A stretch of DNA of 5,507 bases from Pseudomonadota bacterium (GTDB lineage: Bacteria > Myxococcota > Myxococcia > Myxococcales > Myxococcaceae). Below, piece after piece: positions 1 to 5,385 of the stretch (positions are counted from its first letter, which is position 1; each line of letters begins with the position of its first letter). A program made the translations under genes and the position numbers. The stretch is taken from positions 1-5,507 of the forward strand of contig JAFADT010000493.1 of NCBI GenBank assembly GCA_023424585.1, given 5' to 3'. A model generated the notes under the pieces. The model was not told the origin of the DNA and made no database searches. It saw nothing but the letters and a program-made list of their open reading frames with translations.

Positions 1-33
1 CCTACGAACCGGGCTCCTTCAACAGCCTACCGG

Positions 34-354
34 CTATGTCTTGCATTGACTCTTGCTGCATTTCCCCTTCACCGGACGAGGGGGCGGAGTGACAATCATA
101 TACTTGATACAAGGAGCCCCGTCAGGCAGCGTCGCCTTGAGTGTGCCCCCATCGGTCGCCTTGCAGTCGACCATGCACTTCTCGACATCAACCACCGACC
201 AATCAGGGACGACCTTGGCGGGCCTTCCCGCCGCCTTGGTGCAGGCGAGGTTCCCGGCATTTGTCCACGCCGGGTCCGCCTGATCTGAAGCCCAGGCCTC
301 TGCGGAGAAAAACAGAATCGAGACCACCGCGACTGCCGCAACATTCATTCTCAT
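34..354 (-). CDS. Small secreted six-cysteine protein, function unknown
   Basis: I do not recognise this 106-residue protein. Residues 1-22 form a Sec-type signal peptide: a short basic start (MRMN), a hydrophobic core (AAVAVVSILFF) and a cleavage region AEAWAS, with cleavage probably after Ala20 or Ala22. The mature part of about 85 residues has six cysteines (38, 60, 64, 82, 99, 104), a proline run near 90-93 and a basic C-terminus, so it is probably exported and held by three disulfides. The tail has the pattern DGxPC...GKCxxxxC, a spacing also seen in unrelated disulfide-rich secreted proteins; that likeness alone gives no function. The ATG at 354 was chosen over an upstream start at 495 because AGGAG lies 7 nt before it and it gives a clean signal peptide; the extra upstream residues do not look like a protein. 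It stands alone in accessory DNA, with stop TAG at 36-34. A weak hairpin (9-33) follows the stop without a T-run. Confidence 0.72.
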   Translation of the reverse strand: MRMNVAAVAVVSILFFSAEAWASDQADPAWTNAGNLACTKAAGRPAKVVPDWSVVDVEKCMVDCKATDGGTLKATLPDGAPCIKYMIVTPPPRPVKGKCSKSQCKT

Positions 355-613
355 TGATTCGCTCCTGTGACGACACCGAAACACGGAGCAGGAACCATGC
401 CGCTCCGCCTTCGGCAGGGTCAAGACCGCTCGAAGGAGCAAAGTCCCTATGTAGCATGCCCGTTGACACGTCAGCCGCGGGAACTGACACGTCAACCCGT
501 CTCGCTGCGCGTTGACTCAGCTTCGCCCACCGCTCCCAGAACCCGTATGCATTGACGTTGCGGAGCAGGGCACTTCGCCGCTGACGAAACCCAAGCTGAA
601 GGGACCACGTAAC
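355..613. other. Intergenic stretch with operator-like repeats
   Basis: No convincing gene lies between the start of the secreted-protein gene and the small ORF at 614. The part next to 354 must hold the promoter and ribosome binding site of the minus-strand gene. A possible minus-strand promoter is CTGACG (474-469) and TACATA (453-448), but the 15-nt spacer is short and the call is weak. The stretch also holds two TGACACGTCA boxes, described separately, and a third, shortened copy GTTGACTCAGC at 511-521. Several TTGAC words resemble -35 elements on the plus strand, but none has a good -10 at the usual distance. Confidence 0.5.
464..494. repeat. Pair of TGACACGTCA boxes, 21 bp apart
   Basis: TGACACGTCA occurs at 464-473 and again at 485-494, a start-to-start distance of 21 bp, or two helical turns. 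Each box is itself a near-palindrome (TGAC-AC-GTCA). With the flanks, GTTGACACGTCAG and CTGACACGTCAAC, the two also form an imperfect inverted repeat. A dimeric regulator binding both boxes on one DNA face would fit. They lie 110-140 bp upstream of the minus-strand secreted-protein gene and about 120-150 bp before the small ORF at 614. The repeat is directly visible; the operator role is inference. Confidence 0.5.
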
Positions 614-757
614 ATGAACAACGCATTGACGAAGATTGCCACCGCGCAGGCGGTGGCGGTCGGACACTCTCCGCGCGTCGGCCGCTCCCTGCTCGAAGTC
701 GAGCGCATCTCCTTCACTAGGAGGAGGACTGCCGAGCCTGCCGGACCACAACTGTAG
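614..757 (+). CDS. Doubtful 47-residue ORF beside the integrase remnant
   Basis: An ATG at 614 opens a 47-codon frame beginning MNNALTKIATAQAVAVGHSP and ending TAG at 755-757. AAGGGA (599-604) lies 9 nt before the ATG, a usable ribosome binding site. The N-terminal half is alanine-rich and could be a short helix; the C-terminal half (RRRTAEPAGPQL) looks like random high-GC translation. The stop falls exactly where integrase homology begins in another frame, so this may be the 5' end of an older gene cut off by the rearrangement that brought the integrase fragment in. I recognise no family, and it may not be expressed. Confidence 0.25.
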   Translation: MNNALTKIATAQAVAVGHSPRVGRSLLEVERISFTRRRTAEPAGPQL

Positions 758-1039
758 GACCGGCCGTGCCCTCCGAGCGGCAGGCCTCACCCGCGAAGTG
801 GAGCCAATCGGCTGGCATGACCTGCGCCACAGCTACGGAAGTCACCTCGCCATACGCGGCGCTCCGCTCAAGGTCGTTCAGGAATGGATCTGCCCTTCCA
901 CGATCGAAATGACGATGCGCTACGCCGCCCTGAGCCCTGACACGTGGAGGGCGGCGTGGTCAGTGTCCTTGACCAGCCCCTTGCGCCAGCGTGCGACATC
1001 CGTGCAACACAGGCCCAGGCTGCCGCCAACCACCTGTAA
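756..1039 (+). pseudogene. Tyrosine recombinase (phage-type integrase) remnant, C-terminal end only
   Basis: This is the last quarter of a site-specific tyrosine recombinase, without its N-terminal arm and core-binding domains or the first catalytic arginine. In the frame of 756 it reads RALRAAGL, then IGWHDLRHSYGSHLAIRGAP (807-866), containing the conserved HxLR motif (His 816-818, Arg 825-827), then STIEMTMRYAALSP with the likely nucleophile Tyr at 921-923. The intervening motif, normally LGHS, reads ICPS (888-899), so its conserved Gly and active-site His are lost. After about 955 the family-like ending continues in another frame (VSVLDQPLAPACDIRATQ), ending TAA at 1037-1039, which implies a one-base deletion; the unshifted frame runs on to 1046 with unrelated sequence. 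No start codon belongs to the recognisable part. It ends 16 bp from the 3' end of tRNA-Leu, as expected for an element that integrated into that tRNA. It should be catalytically dead. Confidence 0.8.
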
Positions 1040-1055
1040 CAACTGACCGAAGAAG

Positions 1056-1141
1056 TGCACGAGCCGGGGATCGAACCCGGACGACCCTTGCGAGTCAGCG
1101 GATTTTAAGTCCGCTGCGTCTGCCAGTTCCGCCACTCGTGC
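1056..1141 (-). tRNA. tRNA-Leu (anticodon UAA)
   Basis: An 86-nt class II tRNA. The acceptor stem GCACGAG (1141-1135) pairs with CTCGTGC (1063-1057), followed by discriminator A at 1056. The anticodon stem GCGGA/TCCGC (1114-1110, 1102-1098) closes the loop CTTAAAA, giving anticodon TAA at 1107-1105, which reads UUA and UUG leucine codons. A long variable arm and the T arm CCGGG-TTCGATC-CCCGG follow; length and variable arm are typical of tRNA-Leu. CCA is not encoded: the bases after the discriminator are CTT, so the end must be added by the CCA-adding enzyme. It is divergent from pabAB, and its 3' end faces the integrase remnant, suggesting it served as the attachment site. Confidence 0.97.
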
Positions 1142-1152
1142 GATGGAAGGGA

Positions 1153-1158
1153 AAGATA
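1153..1158 (-). promoter_or_regulatory. Likely -10 element of the tRNA-Leu promoter
   Basis: On the minus strand TGCTATCTT contains TATCTT (1158-1153) with an upstream TGn, an extended -10 shape, 11 nt before the mature tRNA 5' end. At 17 nt further upstream is CTCACC (1181-1176), only a partial -35 match. Position fits well; the match to consensus is moderate. Confidence 0.45.
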
Positions 1159-1162
1159 GCAG

Positions 1163-1178
1163 ACCTGGCAGCCCAGGT
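1163..1178. repeat. Perfect 6-bp inverted repeat in the tRNA/pabAB divergent region
   Basis: ACCTGG (1163-1168) and CCAGGT (1173-1178) are separated by CAGC. The palindrome sits between the presumed -35 and -10 of the tRNA promoter and upstream of pabAB. It could be an operator shared by the divergent genes, or chance in GC-rich DNA. Confidence 0.35.
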
Positions 1179-1210
1179 GAGGCGCCCGCGCATGCCGGGA
1201 TGTCCCCTCT

Positions 1211-1239
1211 TCCTTGGGCCGCCAAGGACGGCCTCCTTG
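1211..1239 (+). promoter_or_regulatory. Alternative hairpins in the pabAB leader (attenuator-like)
   Basis: Three short segments lie 65-93 nt upstream of the pabAB start: TCCTTGG (1211-1217), CCAAGGA (1222-1228) and TCCTTG (1234-1239). The middle one can pair perfectly with the first (7 bp, loop GCCG) or with the third (6 bp, loop CGGCC), but not both at once. That is the layout of a switchable leader. A TTG-started 18-codon frame (1237-1293) begins 8 nt after the AAGGA in the middle segment and ends at TAA just before the pabAB start. The base pairing is visible; any regulatory role is inferred, and whether the transcript begins upstream of 1211 is unknown. Confidence 0.35.
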
Positions 1240-1303
1240 CAGCCGTGCTCGAAACGCACCGGAGAGCGACCTGTCGCGAGCCTCCGAAGGTAAGGTGCGC
1301 GCC

Positions 1304-3445
1304 GTGCGGCAGCGGACGCTCCTCATCGACAACCACGACTCGTTCACGTTCAACCTCTTCCAGCTGCTGGCGGAGGTCGGAGGGACCGAGCCCCTCGTCG
1401 TGCGCAACGACGAGCGGTCATGGCGGGAGCTGCGTGGGCTCGCGTTCGACAACATCGTCCTCTCCCCAGGTCCTGGCCGCCCCGACCACCCGGCGGACTT
1501 CGGCGTCTGCCGCGATGCGCTCGTCGAAGCCGACGTCCCCATCCTGGGCGTATGCCTGGGCCATCAGGGGCTGGGCCACGTCCATGGCGCGCGCATCCAG
1601 CACGCACCGGAGGTCATGCACGGGCGGCTGAGCCCCATACGGCACACGGAGACGGACCTCTTCCAGGGCCTTCCGCAGGACTTCCCGGTGGTCCGCTACC
1701 ACTCCCTCTGCCTCGCCCGGCCACTGCCCGAGGCGCTGGTCGAGACCGCCTGGACCTCCGATGGCGTCCTCATGGCCCTGCGTCACGCCTCCCTCCCGCG
1801 CTGGGGCGTCCAGTTCCATCCGGAGTCCATCGCCACCCCGCACGGCCGCCGGCTCCTCGCCAACTTCATCCGCCTGAGCCAAGAGCACCACGCCCGCCGT
1901 TCCCCTCGACCCCCTGAAGCGCCCCAGGAGCAACCACCCCAGCCGACCCTCCCACCGCCAGAGGGCTTCCGCGTCCACCACCGGAAGCTGCGGCTCGACG
2001 TCTCTCCCGAGCAGACCTTCGTGGCGCTGTACGCCCGAAGCGAGCACGCCTTCTGGTTGGACAGCAGCCGTGTCGAAGCTGGCCTGTCACGCTTCTCGTT
2101 CATGGGGGACGCCAGCGGTCCCCACGCCGCCGTCCTCCACTACCAGGTGAATCCGCGCCGCCTCACCGTGACCCGTGCGGACGGCACCGAGGAACACGCC
2201 ACGGAGCTGTTCGGCCACCTCCAGCGGGAGCTGGCGCGGCTGGGCGCGGAGCGGGCCGACCTGCCCTTCGACTTCCAGGGCGGCTTCGTGGGCTATCTGG
2301 GCTACGAGCTGAAGCACGACTGCGGCGCGAGCGCCCCCCACGCCTCGCCAGATCCCGACGCCGGGCTGGTGCTGGCGGACCGCCTGCTGGTGTGGGACCA
2401 CGCCGAGCACGAGCTGTACCTGGTGGCGCTCGCCCCTGGTGACGAAGCTCCCCGGGTCCGCGAGTGGTTCGACGCCACGGAGTCCGCCCTGCGCACCCTC
2501 CCCCCGCTGGAGCCAGGGGTGACGGCCCCTGGGGCCCCCTTCCCCGTGCACCTCGCCAGGGCCAGCGCCACGTACCTGGCGGACATCGGGCACTGCCTGG
2601 AGCAGCTCCACGACGGAGAGACCTACGAGGTCTGCCTCACCAACAAGGTGGTCGCCCGCGCCCGGGTGGAGCCCCTGGCGCTGTACCGGGTGCTGCGGCG
2701 GATGAACCCGGCGCCCTACGCCGCGTACCTGCGGCTGGGCACGCTGGGCATCGCCTGTTCCTCGCCGGAGCGCTTCCTGCGCGTGGACCACGAGCGGTGG
2801 GTGGAGTCGAAGCCCATCAAGGGCACCCTCCGGCGCGGCACCACGCCCGAGGAGGACGAGCGCCTTCGCCAGCACCTGGGCTCGCAGGAGAAGGACCGGG
2901 CGGAGAACCTGATGATCGTGGACCTGGTGCGCAACGACCTGGGCCGGGTGTGCGAGATCGGCACGGTCCACGTCCCCCGGCTGATGGACGTGGAGTCCTA
3001 CGCCACGGTGCACCAGCTCGTGAGCACCATCCGCGGCCGGCTGCGTGAAGGCCTCACGGCGGTGGACGCGGTGCGCGCGGCCTTCCCCGGCGGCTCCATG
3101 ACGGGCGCGCCCAAGCTGCGCACGATGGAGCTCATCGACCGGCTGGAGGGAGAGGCCCGGGGGGTGTACTCGGGCGCCATCGGCTTCCTCTCCGCCACCG
3201 GCGCGGCGGACCTGAACATCGTCATCCGCACGGCGGTGGTGAGGCCCGACGAGGTGAGCATCGGCACGGGCGGGGCCATCATCGCCCTTTCGGACCCGGC
3301 CGGGGAGCTGGATGAGATGCTCCTGAAGTCACGCGTGTTGCTGAAGGTGCTGAGCACGGCGCTCGGGTGCCCGGAGGCGCTGCCGGACATCGCGGGCACG
3401 GGAGGGGGGACCCTCGCCCGGGCCCGTCCCACCGTGGCGGGCTGA
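1304..3445 (+). CDS. pabAB: Aminodeoxychorismate synthase, PabA-PabB fusion
   Basis: Makes 4-amino-4-deoxychorismate from chorismate and glutamine, the committed step to p-aminobenzoate and folate; a separate lyase (PabC, not in this window) would finish the route. Cytoplasmic, 713 residues. The N-terminal class I glutamine amidotransferase (about 5-190) shows IDNHDSFTFNL (8-18), SPGPG (54-58), the nucleophile Cys84 in GVCLGHQ, and His172/Glu174 in FHPES. A proline-rich linker (about 198-220) leads to the chorismate-binding part: GGFVGYLGYE (326-335), PIKGTLRRG (504-512), AENLMIVDLVRNDLG (533-547), FPGGSMTGAPK (594-604) and GTGGAI (654-659). Lys506 in PIKGT is the PabB signature; anthranilate synthase TrpE has Ala there. 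The amidotransferase-first order is also that of PabA-PabB fusions. GTG 1304 was chosen because AAGG lies 8 nt upstream and IDNHDSF follows at once; GTG 1295 is possible, and an upstream TTG at 1214 would overlap the leader hairpins. All key residues are present, so it should be active. Confidence 0.93.
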   Translation: MRQRTLLIDNHDSFTFNLFQLLAEVGGTEPLVVRNDERSWRELRGLAFDNIVLSPGPGRPDHPADFGVCRDALVEADVPILGVCLGHQGLGHVHGARIQHAPEVMHGRLSPIRHTETDLFQGLPQDFPVVRYHSLCLARPLPEALVETAWTSDGVLMALRHASLPRWGVQFHPESIATPHGRRLLANFIRLSQEHHARRSPRPPEAPQEQPPQPTLPPPEGFRVHHRKLRLDVSPEQTFVALYARSEHAFWLDSSRVEAGLSRFSFMGDASGPHAAVLHYQVNPRRLTVTRADGTEEHATELFGHLQRELARLGAERADLPFDFQGGFVGYLGYELKHDCGASAPHASPDPDAGLVLADRLLVWDHAEHELYLVALAPGDEAPRVREWFDATESALRTLPPLEPGVTAPGAPFPVHLARASATYLADIGHCLEQLHDGETYEVCLTNKVVARARVEPLALYRVLRRMNPAPYAAYLRLGTLGIACSSPERFLRVDHERWVESKPIKGTLRRGTTPEEDERLRQHLGSQEKDRAENLMIVDLVRNDLGRVCEIGTVHVPRLMDVESYATVHQLVSTIRGRLREGLTAVDAVRAAFPGGSMTGAPKLRTMELIDRLEGEARGVYSGAIGFLSATGAADLNIVIRTAVVRPDEVSIGTGGAIIALSDPAGELDEMLLKSRVLLKVLSTALGCPEALPDIAGTGGGTLARARPTVAG

Positions 3446-3480
3446 CCCCTGGGAGGGGGGCGGGGCCCGGTCCTGGGGGG
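3400..3480 (+). repeat. G-run cluster at the pabAB 3' end with a repeated GGGAGGGGGG
   Basis: GGGAGGGGGG occurs at 3400-3409, inside the last codons of pabAB, and again at 3451-3460, just past its stop. The second copy is followed by GGGG (3462-3465) and GGGGGG (3475-3480). The plus strand could form a G-quadruplex, though one loop would be about 10 nt. No ordinary intrinsic terminator is visible between pabAB and ffh. Confidence 0.35.
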
Positions 3481-3551
3481 CAAAGACCCTCGATTCCTCC
3501 ACTGCTGGACGGCCGGGACCTCCGTGGGCGTCGCATCCGGCGGGCCGCTGT

Positions 3552-3557
3552 TATAAA
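3552..3557 (+). promoter_or_regulatory. Probable -10 box of ffh
   Basis: TATAAA stands out as the only A/T-rich word in a very GC-rich 121-bp gap. It ends 9 nt before the ffh ATG, so transcription would begin only about 2-4 nt upstream of the start codon. No -35 resembling TTGACA lies 16-18 nt upstream, so an activator, another sigma factor or a different promoter remains possible. Confidence 0.45.
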
Positions 3558-3566
3558 GCGCCCCTC

Positions 3567-5210
3567 ATGCTTGAGACCGTCACCAAGGGCTTCCGGGCCG
3601 CCAAGAACCGCCTCGCCGGCAAGAGCGAACTCACCCCCGAGTTGGTGGACGAGTCGCTGCGCGACATCCGCGTCTCCCTGCTGGAGGCCGACGTCGCCTT
3701 CGACGTGGTGAAGAAGTTCGTCGCTCGCGTCCGCGAGAAGGCCGTGGGCGAGGTGGTGCAGACGACCGTCACGGACGCGGGGGGTCAGAAGCGCAAGGTC
3801 AGCGCGATGGACCACTTCATCAAGATCTGCCACGACGAGCTGGAGGCCCTGATGGGCCCGGTGGACACGAGCCTCCACCTGAAGCCCAAGGGCCAGCTGT
3901 CCGGCATCATGATGGTGGGCCTCCAGGGCTCCGGTAAGACGACGACCACGGGCAAGCTCGCCAGCCGGCTCCTCCAGGAGGGGCGCAAGCCGCTGCTGGT
4001 CGCGGCGGACATCTACCGCCCGGCCGCCGTGGATCAGCTCAAGGTGCTGGGCGAGCGGCTGAAGGTCCCCGTCTACCACGAGCCCGGCGTGCAGCCGCCC
4101 GAGCTGGCGAAGCGGGGCTACGCGGCCGCGCGCGAGCAGCAGTGCGACGTGGTGCTCATCGACACGGCGGGCCGGCTCGCCATCGACGAGACGCTGATGA
4201 CGGAGCTGGAGTCCATCAAGTCCAACGTGCAGCCGGACACCATCCTGCTCGTGTGCGACGCGATGATCGGCCAGGACTCGGTGCGCACGGCGGCCGAGTT
4301 CGACCGGCGCCTGACGCTGGACGGCTTCATCCTGACGAAGCTGGACGGTGACGCGCGAGGCGGCGCGGCGCTGTCCATCAAGGAAGTAACGGGCAAGCCC
4401 ATCAAGTTCCTCGGCATGGGCGAGTCGATGGACAAGCTGGAGGAGTTCCGTCCGGAGGGCCTCGCGGGCCGCATCCTGGGCTTCGGCGACATCGTCGGCC
4501 TGATGAAGGACTTCGAGAAGGTCGTCGACGAGAAGAAGGCCGAGGACGACGCGCGCAAGCTGCTCTCCGGCCAGTTCTCGATGAAGGACTTCGTCGAGCA
4601 GATCCGCATGGTCCGCAAGATGGGCCCGCTGAAGGACCTGCTGGAGAAGTTCCCCCTCTTCGGCGACCTCACCGAGCATCTGAACCCGGACGAGAAGGAG
4701 CTCACCAAGATCGAGGCGATGTACGACTCGATGACGCAGAAGGAGCGCCTGCGTCCGGACATCATCAACGCCAGCCGCATCAACCGCATCTCCAAGGGCA
4801 GCGGCCGCAAGCCCGAGGAGGTCCGCGAGCTCCTGCAGAAGTTCGGGATGATGCAGCAGGTGATGGGCACCATCGGCCAGAACCCGGGCCTCCTGGGCCG
4901 CATCCCCGGCTTCAAGCAGCTGGGGCAGCTGAGCCAGATGAAGAACATGGACCTGGGCAGCATGCTGGGGAAGGACCCGAAGGCGCTGGAGAAGGCCATG
5001 GCGGGGATGGGGGGCATGGGGGGTATGCCCATGCAGCTGCCGCAGATCGCCCCGGGCTACACGCCGCCCATGGGTCAGGCCGCGATGGCCAAGGCCCGCC
5101 TGATGGGCTACGCGCCTCCGTCCGTGAGCAAGCCGGACGACCGCGACGCCATCAAGGAGCGGCGCAAGAAGGAGAAGGAGAACAAGAAGAAGAACCGCAA
5201 GAAGAAGTAG
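3567..5210 (+). CDS. ffh: Signal recognition particle protein Ffh (SRP54 homologue)
   Basis: GTPase subunit of the signal recognition particle. With 4.5S RNA it binds hydrophobic signal sequences leaving the ribosome and delivers the complex to the FtsY receptor at the membrane. The N domain (about 1-110) includes LREADVA-type sequence SLLEADVAFDVV (37-48). The G domain shows GLQGSGKT (118-125), DIYRPAAVDQL (148-158), DTAGR (199-203), TKLDGDARGG (257-266) and GMGE (283-286). The M domain (about 330-435) has the RNA-binding SRINRISKGSG (403-413) and many methionines. At 547 residues it is longer than the usual 450 or so: a Met/Gly-rich stretch (478-490), a proline-rich linker and a lysine-rich tail (about 530-547) follow the M domain, and about 10-15 extra residues lie near 66-80. 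ATG 3567 is fixed by the N-domain start; no Shine-Dalgarno precedes it and the next Met is residue 81. All GTPase motifs are intact. Confidence 0.97.
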   Translation: MLETVTKGFRAAKNRLAGKSELTPELVDESLRDIRVSLLEADVAFDVVKKFVARVREKAVGEVVQTTVTDAGGQKRKVSAMDHFIKICHDELEALMGPVDTSLHLKPKGQLSGIMMVGLQGSGKTTTTGKLASRLLQEGRKPLLVAADIYRPAAVDQLKVLGERLKVPVYHEPGVQPPELAKRGYAAAREQQCDVVLIDTAGRLAIDETLMTELESIKSNVQPDTILLVCDAMIGQDSVRTAAEFDRRLTLDGFILTKLDGDARGGAALSIKEVTGKPIKFLGMGESMDKLEEFRPEGLAGRILGFGDIVGLMKDFEKVVDEKKAEDDARKLLSGQFSMKDFVEQIRMVRKMGPLKDLLEKFPLFGDLTEHLNPDEKELTKIEAMYDSMTQKERLRPDIINASRINRISKGSGRKPEEVRELLQKFGMMQQVMGTIGQNPGLLGRIPGFKQLGQLSQMKNMDLGSMLGKDPKALEKAMAGMGGMGGMPMQLPQIAPGYTPPMGQAAMAKARLMGYAPPSVSKPDDRDAIKERRKKEKENKKKNRKKK

Positions 5211-5234
5211 TCAGCGGCCTTCGCGGTAAATCCC

Positions 5235-5276
5235 CTGCCCGCGCGTCCCCACCTGAAGTCCAGGGGCGGCGGGCAG
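5235..5276 (+). terminator. GC-rich hairpin after ffh, likely transcription terminator
   Basis: CTGCCCGC (5235-5242) and GCGGGCAG (5269-5276) form a perfect 8-bp outer stem. Inside it CG/CG (5244-5245, 5267-5268) and CCCC/GGGG (5247-5250, 5263-5266) extend the stem with two one-base bulges, leaving a 12-nt loop. It begins 25 nt after the ffh stop. Only a weak TGTTT follows, so it is a strong hairpin with a poor U-tract; it could end transcription with Rho help or mainly protect the 3' end. Confidence 0.6.
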
Positions 5277-5385
5277 ACGTGTTTCCAGCGCCTCCCGGCC
5301 CGGACACCTGTCCTGTTCCTCGGACGAGCATGGCAGTCTTCTCACTCGGGACCGGAACGGACCCCACCTTGCAGAACGCGCCCCC

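Noticed and set aside
1..17. CGAACCGGG near the left edge as a copy of the tRNA T-arm (attachment-site repeat)
   Set aside because: Only a handful of bases agree with CGAACCCGG at 1072-1080; far too short to call an att repeat.
9..33. Hairpin after the secreted-protein stop as a terminator
   Set aside because: Stem is 4 bp plus 3 bp with a bulge and no T-run follows on the minus strand.
433..454. AAGGAG followed 10 nt later by ATG-TAG, a start-stop minimal ORF
   Set aside because: A single short coincidence, with no gene placed to be regulated by it on that strand except the doubtful ORF at 614.
203..790. 195-codon minus-strand open frame over the secreted gene and intergenic region
   Set aside because: It overlaps a better-supported gene with signal peptide and ribosome binding site, and has arginine-rich composition without motifs.
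2087..3013. 308-codon minus-strand open frame inside pabAB
   Set aside because: Same shadow effect; it lies over the conserved PabB domain and has no recognisable motif.
1304..3445. Reading the fusion as anthranilate synthase or a phenazine PhzE-type enzyme
   Set aside because: The PIKGT lysine and the amidotransferase-first domain order point to aminodeoxychorismate synthase; TrpE has PIAGT, and PhzE and TrpE-G fusions place the amidotransferase last.
3279..4679. Long 466-codon open frame on the minus strand across the pabAB end and ffh
   Set aside because: It is the mirror of strongly G/C-third-position coding DNA; both plus-strand genes have full family motifs, while this frame is low-complexity with many Leu, His and Arg and no domain.
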